Counted from the first letter of the stretch, positions 1-9,333 are shown. The stretch is DNA of 64,000 nt from Sutcliffiella halmapala (GCF_002019665.1 NZ_KV917375.1:1658390-1722389); one strand, 5' to 3'. Numbers and translations are program-made. The notes: generated by a model from the sequence alone, not told the origin.

Positions 1-1258
1 ATCCTACACTTCCTTTAAAGGTTGTAATGGCAACAGGTACATCACTTGCGCCAACTGTTAAAGCCAAAGCTGCTGATCCAGGTGACCCTAATGTGAAAGG
101 ATTTGGTCCAGCATTTCCAGCTGCAACAACTGAAGTAACTCCCTGTAACACAGCATAGTTAATGGCTGTACTAGTAGGGAAGTAAGGATCATTGATTCCA
201 GCTCCTAAAGAGAGGTTTAATATATCCATCCCATCTTCTACAGCACGTTCTATCCCGGCAATAACCCCATCTGAAGTCCCGCTACCATAAGGTCCAAGTA
301 CGCGATATGCATATAGATCTGCCCCTGGAGCAACCCCTTGTACGGAAATATCACTATTATTCCCACTATTCTGGCCAACTATGGTTCCTGATACATGTGT
401 ACCATGAGAGGTGTAGTAAGAGCTGCTACCAGCGAATTCTGGGGATCCAGATTCCTTCCAATCCTCATAAGTAGCTTCCATCGGATCATCGTCGTTATCA
501 ACAAAGTCATATCCGCCTTTATAAGCATCTTTTAAATCGGGGTGGTTGTAATCTACACCAGTATCTAGAACTCCAATCTTTATTCCTTCACCAGTAATTC
601 CTTCCTCATGGAGCTTGTCAATCTTTAAATGGGAAATACTTTCTACTACGGTGGTAGGTGTTGTAGCTGGATCTGCATCAATTGCTGTTTCAATTGTTAC
701 AGGATCTACCGTGAACTCTGCATTTTTATAGACTGCTTGAACCACTTCGGATTGCATTAATGTTGCGACTTTACTAGCAGGGAGGGTCATTGCCACTCCA
801 TTATAGGCTGTCTTAAATTCACGGGTAATGTTGCCGCCCAATGCTTTCCCTTTTAGATTTTTAGCTGTAGGTAATATTTCCTGTAAGTCCTCTTTGAATT
901 GCTTATGTTCCTTTTCTACCTGTGCTCTTGCATCGGCTTTTTTCAATTGTTTTCCTTTCATAGAAGCGGCTAGTACAGCTACTTCTCCTGGATCCGAGTT
1001 GAATTGGACGATAACAGAAACTTCCTTGTCTTCTTTAAGTTCCTTTTCGCTAAACCCTTGTACTCCGTAGCTTTGCGTTGCTTCTAATTGTTGTAGAGCT
1101 TGCCGTTGTTCTTCCGTAAGAGTCTGAAGAATTTGTTCCGCTCTAGTTGGTTGCTGCGCACTTGCGGTTGGTAGATACGCCTGGAAAGGACTTACAAGTA
1201 GCCCTACCGTTAAAGTAATAGCTGCAGTTCTCTTGACGAATTTTTCTTTAATTCTCAT
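1..1258 (-). CDS. Secreted subtilisin-like serine protease (S8), N-terminal part, cut by window edge
   Basis: The gene reads leftward off the window, so only about 419 N-terminal residues are visible. They hold a Sec signal peptide, an inhibitor-I9-type propeptide and the start of an S8 catalytic domain. The catalytic Asp sits in GVLDTGVDYNHPD and the catalytic His in HGTHVSGTIVG; the oxyanion Asn is in AGNAGPN. The Ser box lies outside the window. The start ATG at 1258 follows a good ribosome site (TGAGGTGGAA on the minus strand). The visible part closely resembles the complete protease at 4916-9010, so the two are paralogues, probably tandem duplicates. The expected role is extracellular protein degradation of the Vpr type. 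Whether it also carries the long C-terminal region of its paralogue cannot be seen. Confidence 0.93.
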   Translation of the reverse strand, partial: MRIKEKFVKRTAAITLTVGLLVSPFQAYLPTASAQQPTRAEQILQTLTEEQRQALQQLEATQSYGVQGFSEKELKEDKEVSVIVQFNSDPGEVAVLAASMKGKQLKKADARAQVEKEHKQFKEDLQEILPTAKNLKGKALGGNITREFKTAYNGVAMTLPASKVATLMQSEVVQAVYKNAEFTVDPVTIETAIDADPATTPTTVVESISHLKIDKLHEEGITGEGIKIGVLDTGVDYNHPDLKDAYKGGYDFVDNDDDPMEATYEDWKESGSPEFAGSSSYYTSHGTHVSGTIVGQNSGNNSDISVQGVAPGADLYAYRVLGPYGSGTSDGVIAGIERAVEDGMDILNLSLGAGINDPYFPTSTAINYAVLQGVTSVVAAGNAGPNPFTLGSPGSAALALTVGASDVPVAITTFKGSVG

Positions 1259-1633
1259 GATTCCACCTCAATCGTTTAATTTTCATACTAGTAAGAAAGA
1301 CGTAATTTTCTGTAAATAACTCTTGTTTAAATTGTAAGAGAATTATCGAAATTTAGGTATCGGGGGAATGAAGATAAGTTAAAAGTCCTGATTCGTGAAG
1401 ATATATAGATATAAGGGTTTCGATTTAGTGAAATTTTAGGGTATTTTGCTTATAAAATTAGGGGGATTTTTGATCGCAGTTCAAAGACAAGAAGTCCAAT
1501 TAGGAAAAAACGGATAGAAAAAAGCTTATCTTACAAACCTGTAAGACAAATGTAATCTAGATAGATGGGAAGCGAACCGCGAAGTACCTATAATAAAGTC
1601 AATAGCGACGAGTTATTAGAAGGAGGGTTGAAA
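1259..1633. other. Intergenic region between divergent genes: protease leader, dyad and promoter
   Basis: This 375-base stretch has no convincing gene. The part next to the protease (about 1310-1370) resembles the equivalent upstream region of the paralogue (about 9075-9115), sharing AATTGTAAGAGA and GGGGGAAT blocks, so the control region seems to have been duplicated with the gene. A perfect 6-bp-arm dyad, CTTACA-N4-TGTAAG, lies at 1530-1545. A TATAAT -10 box is at 1589-1594, with only a weak -35, and would serve the small ORF at 1634. Confidence 0.6.
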
Positions 1634-1741
1634 ATGAAAATAGCCATAGAAATTATAATAGCCGTATTAGAAGTTTTAATGGATGGGAAGCAAGTAGCGA
1701 ATCAATTAAACGAAGGAGAAATCTATCATTCAGTTAATTAG
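1634..1741 (+). CDS. Small 35-residue peptide, unknown function
   Basis: An ATG with an excellent ribosome site (AGAAGGAGGG, about 7 bases upstream) opens a 35-residue reading frame that starts with a hydrophobic stretch (IAIEIIIAVLEVLM) and ends with a polar tail. A TATAAT box sits 40 bases upstream. It ends 36 bases before the 195-residue protein at 1778 and could be co-transcribed with it. I do not recognise the family. The ribosome site is the main reason to believe it is translated. It could be a small membrane-associated peptide or a leader. Confidence 0.5.
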   Translation: MKIAIEIIIAVLEVLMDGKQVANQLNEGEIYHSVN

Positions 1742-1777
1742 CCTGAATAATTTTAATACAAAATAGGAGCTGAACAC

Positions 1778-2365
1778 ATGAGAAAGTTAATAGGAGTATC
1801 TCTAACGGTAGTTATTGCAGGGGCTTTGATGATAGGGTGGAGTGCAATTAAAGATTCTTTTGTAAAAGCTAATGGGGTTATTTTATACGGCGACCATAAT
1901 CAGATAGAAGAAGTATTAAATCAAGAGAAGAATGTTAAAGAAAAAGTACAATATAAATTTAAAATTTTTGAAGATGGTGAGCAAAAAATAATGATTATCG
2001 ACGAAACAACAGCGAATGCTCTTGTGAATATATCGTTGATAAAAGAAGTGAAAGAAGAACCTGGCACTGAAGCGATTAAATCAATTCCCAGAGTGACAAA
2101 AGGTAAAGGACTTCTATTTGCCAAAGAAACTACGGACAATATCGATCTGGATGGACAAGTAATACAAGTGTCGTACGAAGGAAATAAGATTATTGGTGAT
2201 GGAAGAGTTTATAGTGATATGTTCTTAATTATGAACGATATGGATTGGTCTGTTATGAAAGGAACTGAGAAATCGATGGGGATAATAGAATACGCTAAAG
2301 ATCCAGCAAAGAAACTCGGTGAATTCAATGTGGAGGGAGTACAGTTGGTAAAAATAATTAACTAA
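1778..2365 (+). CDS. Secreted or membrane-anchored protein of unknown function (195 aa)
   Basis: The protein begins with a short positive segment and a hydrophobic stretch (residues about 4-22), consistent with a signal peptide or a single membrane anchor. No lipobox Cys is present. The rest (about 170 residues) is soluble and mixed alpha/beta in appearance, with no motif I recognise. The start has AGGAGC 8 bases upstream. It follows the 35-residue ORF at 1634 and is closed by a strong terminator at 2370, so the two small genes probably form one transcription unit. It is likely to act outside the membrane. Function unknown. Confidence 0.75.
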   Translation: MRKLIGVSLTVVIAGALMIGWSAIKDSFVKANGVILYGDHNQIEEVLNQEKNVKEKVQYKFKIFEDGEQKIMIIDETTANALVNISLIKEVKEEPGTEAIKSIPRVTKGKGLLFAKETTDNIDLDGQVIQVSYEGNKIIGDGRVYSDMFLIMNDMDWSVMKGTEKSMGIIEYAKDPAKKLGEFNVEGVQLVKIIN

Positions 2366-2369
2366 ATAG

Positions 2370-2411
2370 AAAAGGGTCTGCTCTATTTAAAATAGGACAG
2401 ACCCTTTTCTT
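2370..2411 (+). terminator. Rho-independent terminator
   Basis: AAAAGGGTCTG at 2370-2380 pairs with CAGACCCTTTTCT at 2398-2410, with a smaller CTATTT/AAATAG stem nested in the loop. It follows the stop codon at 2365 directly. Confidence 0.85.
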
Positions 2412-2549
2412 GAAAAATAGAAGGAAAGGCATATGATAAATTTCTGCAAGAAAAGAGGAGCAAGTGTTGGAAGTTATGCAATAACGCTTGAATATCCCTT
2501 GGTTTTAGGTTACTATCGTAGTGGTAACTTTTAATTATAGGGAAGTGAT

Positions 2550-3734
2550 ATGATGGATAGACGAGTTTATTTATTAACGATTGTTTCATTTGTTGTAGGA
2601 ATGTCGGAATTGATTGTAGGTGGGTTGCTTGACTTAATCTCATCAGATTTAGGCGTGAGTCTAGGTGAAACGGGACTACTCATAACCGTGTTTTCACTTG
2701 TGTTTGCAATAGCAGCTCCTATTTTATTGACTTTAACGTCACGAATGGAGCGGAAACGTTTAACATTAATTTCCTTATTCGTTTTCTTTTTAGGGAATAT
2801 GATAGCAGTCTTAAGTACAACCTTTAGTGTATTATTACTAGCGCGAATCATTTCAGCTGTGAGTGGATCATTGATCGTCGTTTTATGCGTAACGATAGCG
2901 TCCAATATTGTAACGGAAAAATACCGCGCTCGTGCCATTGGAGTGGTATTTATGGGAATAAGCGCTTCTCTTGTATTGGGAATTCCAATCGGATTAATGT
3001 TGGGAAATGCCTTTGGTTGGCAGGCTCCTTTTATCATGATCGCGGTGTTAACCTTGTTTTCCGCTATTGGTGTGCATTTCTTTATGGGGGAAATTGCTCC
3101 AAAGCCCCCCATTCCAATCGGAGTACAGCTACGTACATTAAAAAATCGCAAGATATTATTTACACAATTGACATCTTTTCTGTTTTTGGCGGGTCATTTA
3201 ACCTTATATGGATATTTGACACCATTCTTAAAAATGACGTTAGGACTAGATGGAACTTGGGTTAGTATTGTTTATTTAATCTTCGGAGTTGCAGCAGTAG
3301 TTGGTGGAGGGTTAGGCGGAATGTTAGCTGATCGGTTCGGTACAAAACCTACCATTCTATCTGTAATTATCGTGTTTGGATTATCGATTTTTGCGATTCC
3401 CTACACAACATTCGCTTTGCCGTTATTTTTAATTGTAATGATTATTTGGAGTATGTTAAGCTGGGCAATTACACCAGCCATACAAGGCTATCTTATTGAG
3501 TCCTCACCTGAAACTTCTGATATACAGCAAGGCTTAAACAATTCTGCACTTCACTTTGGGATTGCTTTTGGTTCCTTAGTTGGTGGGATTGTTATTGAAA
3601 GTGCATCTGTTGAACAAAATGCTACAGTCGGCGGATTATTTATCATCTTAGCCCTAGGTACGGCCGTTATTTCTATGGCGAAAGCAAAGAGTAGTTCCAT
3701 ATCTTTTTTTAGGAATAGCGAAGTGAGTAAGTGA
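2550..3734 (+). CDS. pbuE: MFS transporter, PbuE-like purine efflux pump
   Basis: A 394-residue protein with about 12 hydrophobic segments. Several stretches match what I remember of Bacillus subtilis PbuE (hypoxanthine/adenine exporter, 388 aa): ERKRLTLISLFVFFLGN, TEKYRARAIGVVFMG, AGHLTLYGY, and SDIQQGLNNSALHFGIAFGS near the end. It would export purine bases across the cytoplasmic membrane. Two adjacent ATG codons (2550, 2553) are possible starts behind GGGAAGTG. Unlike pbuE of B. subtilis, I find no adenine-riboswitch core in the 140 bases upstream, only a small hairpin (about 2508-2530) just before the ribosome site. A related drug/purine exporter of the same subfamily is the main alternative. 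Confidence 0.78.
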   Translation: MMDRRVYLLTIVSFVVGMSELIVGGLLDLISSDLGVSLGETGLLITVFSLVFAIAAPILLTLTSRMERKRLTLISLFVFFLGNMIAVLSTTFSVLLLARIISAVSGSLIVVLCVTIASNIVTEKYRARAIGVVFMGISASLVLGIPIGLMLGNAFGWQAPFIMIAVLTLFSAIGVHFFMGEIAPKPPIPIGVQLRTLKNRKILFTQLTSFLFLAGHLTLYGYLTPFLKMTLGLDGTWVSIVYLIFGVAAVVGGGLGGMLADRFGTKPTILSVIIVFGLSIFAIPYTTFALPLFLIVMIIWSMLSWAITPAIQGYLIESSPETSDIQQGLNNSALHFGIAFGSLVGGIVIESASVEQNATVGGLFIILALGTAVISMAKAKSSSISFFRNSEVSK

Positions 3735-3800
3735 ATTGATGCTAAAAAAGCTTGTGTATAAGGGCGATTGAATTGTTATATGAAAAAATGTAATATGAAA

Positions 3801-3850
3801 AAAGAGGCTGGTTCAGATGTTTGTTTTAATAACATTCTGAGTCAGCCTCT
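3801..3850. terminator. Bidirectional terminator between convergent genes
   Basis: GAGGCTG followed by TTCAGATG pairs with CATTCTGAGTCAGCCTC, flanked by an A-run on the left and TCT on the right. It lies between the stops of the transporter (+) and the TrmB-type regulator (-) and can serve both. Confidence 0.75.
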
Positions 3851-3890
3851 CTATGTATCAATTTCCGATTAGGAGAAAATAGCTACATTA

Positions 3891-4649
3891 CTAGTAGCGT
3901 AATTTCATAAGTATAGTTCTAATCTCTTCATCATTCATTAATAATTCAGCGTGTTTATCGGTAATTTTTGCTAGGGCAACATCATGATAGAAGAACTCCG
4001 TGAATACTTTAATAAAAGGCTTCGACATTGTTTTCAAAGCTTGCCAAGATTGATCCTCCATACCAGCAAATATAACTTCTTTATCATCAATGATGATTAA
4101 TCGGAATTGTTCTAATGATTGATGTTCTTTTGCAGGAATGAGGGTGTGTATATTCGAAAGATCTGTTTTCAATTCACCTACTACAAGTACTTCTACATGA
4201 ACGCCTTGCTCTTCTTTTTCTTGTAAAATAGTTACATATTCCTTTATATCATCATTCCAAGCAGAGACTCGAACAGATTTTGTTGCATCTTTAATAAGCT
4301 GTTTACATTGTGCTCGAATAGATGAATCAACTTTTAAACTCCAGACTTGTTCATCATAAAAAGTCTTTTTGTAATTGTTGTTTTCTAATTGCTTCACATT
4401 ATCCTGAAATTCAGTTGTCAGCTTTTCAATAACAAGTGATAACGGCAATGCAGTATACAACTTTTTCTTCTCAGAAACGGAATCGAATACCATCCCTTTT
4501 TCTATTAAACGTGAGATAATCTCATACACCTTAGATTTTGGTACCCCTGAATATTTAACGATATTCGTAGCATCCATTGGTTCCTCACTTGAGGCAAGGA
4601 CATTAAAAACTTTACTTTCATACTGTGAAAAACCAAATTTTTGTAGCAT
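3891..4649 (-). CDS. TrmB-family transcriptional regulator
   Basis: A 252-residue protein with an N-terminal TrmB-type winged helix (about residues 1-75: LQKFGFSQYESKVFNVLASS, then SGVPKSKVYEIISRLIEKG) followed by a short coiled linker and a C-terminal effector/phospholipase-D-like fold region (about 105-250). TrmB proteins bind sugars or other small molecules and repress or activate transport and metabolism genes. The ATG has AGGAGG 6 bases upstream. A perfect inverted repeat lies 47 bases upstream (4696-4717) and may be its own operator. The neighbours give no clear target, but the convergent exporter and the protease are candidates. Confidence 0.85.
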   Translation of the reverse strand: MLQKFGFSQYESKVFNVLASSEEPMDATNIVKYSGVPKSKVYEIISRLIEKGMVFDSVSEKKKLYTALPLSLVIEKLTTEFQDNVKQLENNNYKKTFYDEQVWSLKVDSSIRAQCKQLIKDATKSVRVSAWNDDIKEYVTILQEKEEQGVHVEVLVVGELKTDLSNIHTLIPAKEHQSLEQFRLIIIDDKEVIFAGMEDQSWQALKTMSKPFIKVFTEFFYHDVALAKITDKHAELLMNDEEIRTILMKLRY

Positions 4650-4695
4650 ATTTCCTCCTAAAAGATAACATTTAAACGAACCATTAAAAAAGTAC

Positions 4696-4717
4696 TTCCT
4701 TTATAATAATAAAGGAA
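4696..4717. promoter_or_regulatory. Perfect inverted repeat upstream of the TrmB-type gene
   Basis: TTCCTTTAT-N4-ATAAAGGAA has 9-base perfect arms and lies 47 bases upstream of the regulator start. Its size and position suit a dimeric repressor site, most simply autoregulation. Confidence 0.5.
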
Positions 4718-4868
4718 AATTGAAACCAAATACAACACATGTGTCATTCCACTAAAATAAGTTTTAAAAACAAGGCTTTGTTAAGTTTATGGTTTAACAG
4801 ATTGAGTCTTATCATCAGGGAGTTTAAAGGTGACACTCTATTTTCAGGGTAGCCAAAAACATAAGAAA

Positions 4869-4904
4869 ACTGCTCAAATTGGTATAATTCTACCTTTGAG
4901 CAGT
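4869..4904 (-). terminator. Terminator of the large protease gene
   Basis: On the minus strand ACTGCTCAAA and TTTGAGCAGT form a perfect 10-bp stem followed by TTTTCTT. It begins 12 bases after the protease stop codon. Confidence 0.85.
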
Positions 4905-4915
4905 CGCTTTACTAA

Positions 4916-7900
4916 TTAATGAACATTCAGTGCTTTTAAAATATCCTCTAATGTTTTTCCGTTTGCTTCTTCCTTCGGTGTAGGTGTATTATCCTGACTT
5001 GGATTTACTTTCAAATAATTCGTTACAACATAATGGATATCCTTGGCGTCTACTACACCATCAAAGTTGATGTCTGGATTACGAGAATCAGAGCCCCAAT
5101 GCTCTTGGATCTCTAAAGCGTCATAAATATCAATGACACCATCACCATTTACATCACCGGCAACGATATCATGGGAAAGAATATGGTGAGCTCTACCGTA
5201 TAATTTTCCATTATGCTCAAAACCGATTAATTGTTCACTCTTCGTGATAAAGTGACCTGGTACAATAAATTCTACTGTATAGGGATCCTTACTCAAAGGA
5301 ATCTTAGGGATGTGATATTGTGCTGCTTGATCAATGTAAGGCGTACCATCAAACACTTCTCCAGTTTGACTATACAGCTTAACTGTCGCACCAACTTTGC
5401 TCCAATCTTTGCGCTCATAATAGCCTGATCCACCATTTGAGCCTTCGATATAGAATCCTTTCGGTGTCACATGCCCATATGCTCTAGAAAAATCTGGTTG
5501 AACCTCGAAGTTAAACCCACTACTTAATAGCGTACTAGATTCACTAGTGGAAGTTTTATAGGTTGCTCTTGGTGCAACCTCACCGTAAACAAAGTACTCT
5601 TCATCCTGTACCTGTAGAGTTAGATTGATAGCTGCTGCCTTATCTAATTTTTCACTAGGGTTGTTAAAGGTTAGCTTTACCTTAGAGTCTTCCACTTTAA
5701 TGGAAGCTTTATCTGCAAATGCTTCCGTTAGTGTAGCATCTACGAGATGTGTGAGTGAAATACCATTTTGTGAAGCAAAATTCCACTCAACTTCTGTTAC
5801 GGCTTCAACATTATCTAAAACTAATTGCGCTGTAATTTCCTCTCCCGTTTCTGCAAATTTAACATCGCTCTTTGCGTAGGTAACAGGAGTTCCTTCTTTT
5901 ACAAAGTAATAGTTTTTGGTAAGTGCTCTATTTCCTGCAGAATCATAGCCATCCATACGGAAGGAAAGGGCAGGAACGTTTTCATTCATTGCAATTTCTT
6001 CGACAAACTTTCCGTTTTCATCCATAGGTAATGGAGTGGAAGGGAATGGAGTATTCCAGTAATAGACCATTTGGTTTCTAGAATGGTCGATATCAACTCC
6101 TAAAGCCTGCAATTCTTCTACAGCTGTATCTGTAATTTGAATTTCAAAAGGATAGGTTGCTTGTCCTGGTTTATATTCAAGAAACGGCGAATCTCCATCT
6201 AAGGAGCTGGTAAACGTAGGTTTATCAATATCGATTAAGAAGTCACGAACTTCCGTGAACGTTTTACCCGTTACACTTTGCGAAATAAATTTGAATTTGT
6301 AATGTCCTGTACCAACTTTACTTTGCTCAGATGAAATCGGTTCATTTGGATTGCCTGTAAATTTATAGTAATGTCCGTTAAAAACATTCATTAGTAAATT
6401 CGTATTGTCGGGTCGAGAGCTTAAGTTTGCTGTTCCAATAATACCAAGGTCATTTCCCGTTTTCCCATCCTGTACGATAACGTCCATCGTATACATTGGT
6501 GCACTCATGTTGAATTCTGCAAAGACAAAAGGATTTTTCAAACTATTAAATCCCTCTTGATTTAAATAGCTCGGAGAATAGGCTGGATTATAAAGTTCTA
6601 AACTGTTGAATCCGTCACCGCCAATTTTGACACTAAAAGGCATCCGGAATACTTGCTTTGCATCCGCTTTATTCGTAAAAGTAAGGTAACCTTCATACAC
6701 ACCTGGCTGTGCTGACTTCGGTATCATGGCGAAAACATTCGTTTTCGTTAGTTTATTCTTGGTTGCGTTAAGACTTTTGCTTGCTTGAATGGTGATTCCA
6801 TTTTCCTTCATGCTTTTAGAACCATTTACAACGTTTTCTTCCACCTTCACGTCAAAGGTTTTGTTTTCTGAGCTGGAATTGGTGATATGAATGCCTTTTG
6901 TTACTCGGATATGCTTATCACCTACTCCATAGTGGCTATCAAAGCTTAATCCGCCAGTTTGCTCTTTTATCGTAATAAGATTTTCTTCTTCAGGGATAAG
7001 TGTTTCATCCTGAACCTGGAACATAATTTGACTATGAACGGCTTCATAAGGTGAAACTCTACCTGCTCCTACATCAAATACACTGTATTCACCGTTAAGT
7101 GGAACAGAAGTATTCATCAAGATAGTTTTAATAGCTGCAGGATCTAAATTTGGGTTGGACTCAAGTAACAGGGCAGCAATTCCTGTTACATGTGGTGCAG
7201 ACATAGATGTACCAGAAATTTTGGCGTAAGCGTACTTATAATCATTAGGATTATCCTTAAACATAAACGCTGGGAATGCAGAAAGCACATTCACACCTGG
7301 AGCGACAACTTCCGGTTTCATGTCATTGTTTTCACGAACTGGACCACGCGAGCTGAAATCTGCAAGTTTGTCTCCTTCGGTTTGCGCTTGAACCTCATTG
7401 GAAAATGTAAAAGTTGTTTTACCTTCATTTATTGCTGCTTTTAATTCTAAACCTGCTGCTTCCGTCATTGAGAAGGAAGGGATAAGTGCCGGATCTTCTC
7501 CAATAGTTGGAACATGTCCGCCCGTATTATTATACATGACAACAGCCACTGCGCCGTTTGCTTTTGCGTGAGCAATTTTGTCAAATAAGGTGTGCACCCC
7601 ACGAGCAATAAACGCAATTTTTCCATTCACATCTTTACCTGAAAAGTCTTCTGGGCCAGCTAATCCCACATCCACTAATTCAAGAGAAGTTCCTTCTAGG
7701 TCAGAAAGATTATCTTTATAACTTCTGGCCATGCTTACAATCTCAGTATTCCAATCACTGCCAACACTGCCTGTATATTTAGTAATATCTACAGGAACAT
7801 CACTTGCCCCTACAGTAAGTGCTAAGGCAGCCGTTCCTGGTGATCCTAATGTGCCTGAATTAGGTCCAGCGTTTCCAGCAGACACAACTGACGTAACTCC

Positions 7901-9010
7901 CTGTAACACAGCATAGTTAATAGCATTACTTGTAGGGTAGTAAGGGTCATTAATCGACGCTCCTAATGATAGGTTAATAACATCCATTCCATCTTCAACA
8001 GCTCGTTCAATTCCAGCAATGACACCATCTGATGTCCCGCTACCATAAGGACCAAGGACTCGATAGGCATAAAGCTCTGCATCCGGGGCAACTCCTTGCA
8101 AGGAAACCTCGCTATCATTTTTGTTTTGTCCAACAATGGTTCCAGAGACATGTGTACCATGGTACGTGTAGTAGGAGTTACCTTGATACTCTGGATATCC
8201 TGATTTTTCCCAATCTTCATAGGTTGTTTCCATCGGATCATTGTCATTATCTATAAAATCATAACCGCCTTTATAGGCATCCTTAATATCTGGATGGTTG
8301 TAGTCAACCCCAGTATCAAGAACGCCAATTTTGACACCTTCTCCAGTAATTCCTTCTTCATGAAGTTTATCAATTTTTAAGTGTGCAATACTTTCAACAA
8401 CAGTTGTAGGAATATTTGTAGGCTTCGCATCTTCAGAGGTTTCTAGTTGTAGTAAGGGGTCGACTTTAAATTCCGTATTTTTATAAACAGCTTGGACGAC
8501 ATCAGATTGCATTAATAACTCTACCTGATTTGCAGGAAGTGTCATCGCAACACCATTATAAGCTATTTTATATTCACGATTAATTATACTACCAAGCTTT
8601 TTCCCCTTTAAATTCTGCGTAGGGAGAATGTCTTTCATATCTTTTTTAAACTGGTTATGTTCAGTGTCCACTTGATTTTTTGCATGGGCAATTTTTAAAT
8701 TTTTGCCTTTTGCAGCAGCAGCTAAGACAGCTACTTCTCCTGGGTCGGATTTAAATTGAACAATGACAGATACATTTTTGTCTTCTTCTAATTCTTTCTC
8801 CTTGAAACCATGTAGTCCGTAGTTTTGTTGAACTTCTAATTTGTGAAGGGCTTCTCGTTGTGCTTCTGTTAAAGACTGAAGGATTTGCTCGGCGCGTGTG
8901 GGTTGGTCAGCACTAGCTGTTGGTATGTACGCTTGGAAGGGACTTACTAAAAGCCCAACCGTTAACGTTACAGCAGCGGTTCTCTTGAATAGTTTTGCCT
9001 TAATCTTCAT
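4916..9010 (-). CDS. Large secreted S8 serine protease with PA domain and C-terminal dockerin-like repeats
   Basis: A 1364-residue protein: signal peptide (1 to about 34), I9-type propeptide (about 75-185) and S8 domain with catalytic D232 (VLDTGVDYNHPD), H284 (HGTHVSG), oxyanion N380 (AGNAGPN) and S602 (GTSMSAPH). A PA domain is inserted at about 430-540. The long downstream region (about 670-1280) looks like stacked beta-sandwich modules. Near the end two EF-hand-like loops (DVNGDGVIDIYD at about 1286 and DINFDGVVDAKD at about 1313) form a dockerin type I-like module, then a short tail. The catalytic half resembles Vpr of B. subtilis (about 800 aa) but the C-terminus is much longer. Start chosen for CGAGGTGAAA just upstream. 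It is a paralogue of the protease at 1-1258 and should work outside the cell. Confidence 0.95.
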   Translation of the reverse strand: MKIKAKLFKRTAAVTLTVGLLVSPFQAYIPTASADQPTRAEQILQSLTEAQREALHKLEVQQNYGLHGFKEKELEEDKNVSVIVQFKSDPGEVAVLAAAAKGKNLKIAHAKNQVDTEHNQFKKDMKDILPTQNLKGKKLGSIINREYKIAYNGVAMTLPANQVELLMQSDVVQAVYKNTEFKVDPLLQLETSEDAKPTNIPTTVVESIAHLKIDKLHEEGITGEGVKIGVLDTGVDYNHPDIKDAYKGGYDFIDNDNDPMETTYEDWEKSGYPEYQGNSYYTYHGTHVSGTIVGQNKNDSEVSLQGVAPDAELYAYRVLGPYGSGTSDGVIAGIERAVEDGMDVINLSLGASINDPYYPTSNAINYAVLQGVTSVVSAGNAGPNSGTLGSPGTAALALTVGASDVPVDITKYTGSVGSDWNTEIVSMARSYKDNLSDLEGTSLELVDVGLAGPEDFSGKDVNGKIAFIARGVHTLFDKIAHAKANGAVAVVMYNNTGGHVPTIGEDPALIPSFSMTEAAGLELKAAINEGKTTFTFSNEVQAQTEGDKLADFSSRGPVRENNDMKPEVVAPGVNVLSAFPAFMFKDNPNDYKYAYAKISGTSMSAPHVTGIAALLLESNPNLDPAAIKTILMNTSVPLNGEYSVFDVGAGRVSPYEAVHSQIMFQVQDETLIPEEENLITIKEQTGGLSFDSHYGVGDKHIRVTKGIHITNSSSENKTFDVKVEENVVNGSKSMKENGITIQASKSLNATKNKLTKTNVFAMIPKSAQPGVYEGYLTFTNKADAKQVFRMPFSVKIGGDGFNSLELYNPAYSPSYLNQEGFNSLKNPFVFAEFNMSAPMYTMDVIVQDGKTGNDLGIIGTANLSSRPDNTNLLMNVFNGHYYKFTGNPNEPISSEQSKVGTGHYKFKFISQSVTGKTFTEVRDFLIDIDKPTFTSSLDGDSPFLEYKPGQATYPFEIQITDTAVEELQALGVDIDHSRNQMVYYWNTPFPSTPLPMDENGKFVEEIAMNENVPALSFRMDGYDSAGNRALTKNYYFVKEGTPVTYAKSDVKFAETGEEITAQLVLDNVEAVTEVEWNFASQNGISLTHLVDATLTEAFADKASIKVEDSKVKLTFNNPSEKLDKAAAINLTLQVQDEEYFVYGEVAPRATYKTSTSESSTLLSSGFNFEVQPDFSRAYGHVTPKGFYIEGSNGGSGYYERKDWSKVGATVKLYSQTGEVFDGTPYIDQAAQYHIPKIPLSKDPYTVEFIVPGHFITKSEQLIGFEHNGKLYGRAHHILSHDIVAGDVNGDGVIDIYDALEIQEHWGSDSRNPDINFDGVVDAKDIHYVVTNYLKVNPSQDNTPTPKEEANGKTLEDILKALNVH

Positions 9011-9333
9011 TTTTTCACCTCGTTTTTAGTGTAGCTAACTATCAGAATCGTAAATTTCTGATAATTAACCTTGGCTAAATTGTAAGAGATTCATAGATCT
9101 ATTGGTATTGGGGGAATCGTTTTGAGTAAAAAGTCTGAAAATCAAGAAAAATGTAGAGGGAAAGTTACTATTTTATAAAAAGCAAAACCAATTTAGTTAA
9201 AAATAACCAGATGTTTTTAGGGATTTTTCATAATAATTACCCCGATTTACTTCTTGTGTAGCAGCTTCTACTATTAATAGTGCGAATAATTAGAAAATAA
9301 TCGTTCGCATGATTAAAGAAAAAGGGTGAGAAA
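9011..9333. other. Intergenic region between divergent protease genes
   Basis: This 323-base stretch holds no gene. Its left part is the leader of the large protease and shares sequence blocks (AATTGTAAGAGA, GGTAT-GGGGGAAT) with the region upstream of the paralogue at 1258. The right part is AT-rich and carries the ribosome site AAAGGGTGAG for the gene at 9334. Confidence 0.6.

Noticed and set aside
2413-2549. Possible adenine riboswitch before the PbuE-like gene
   Set aside because: I looked for the purine-riboswitch core and its three-helix junction and did not find it; only a small hairpin at about 2508-2530 is present.
2567-3151. 194-codon open frame on the minus strand
   Set aside because: Lies wholly inside the transporter gene and has the skewed composition of an antisense shadow; no ribosome site.
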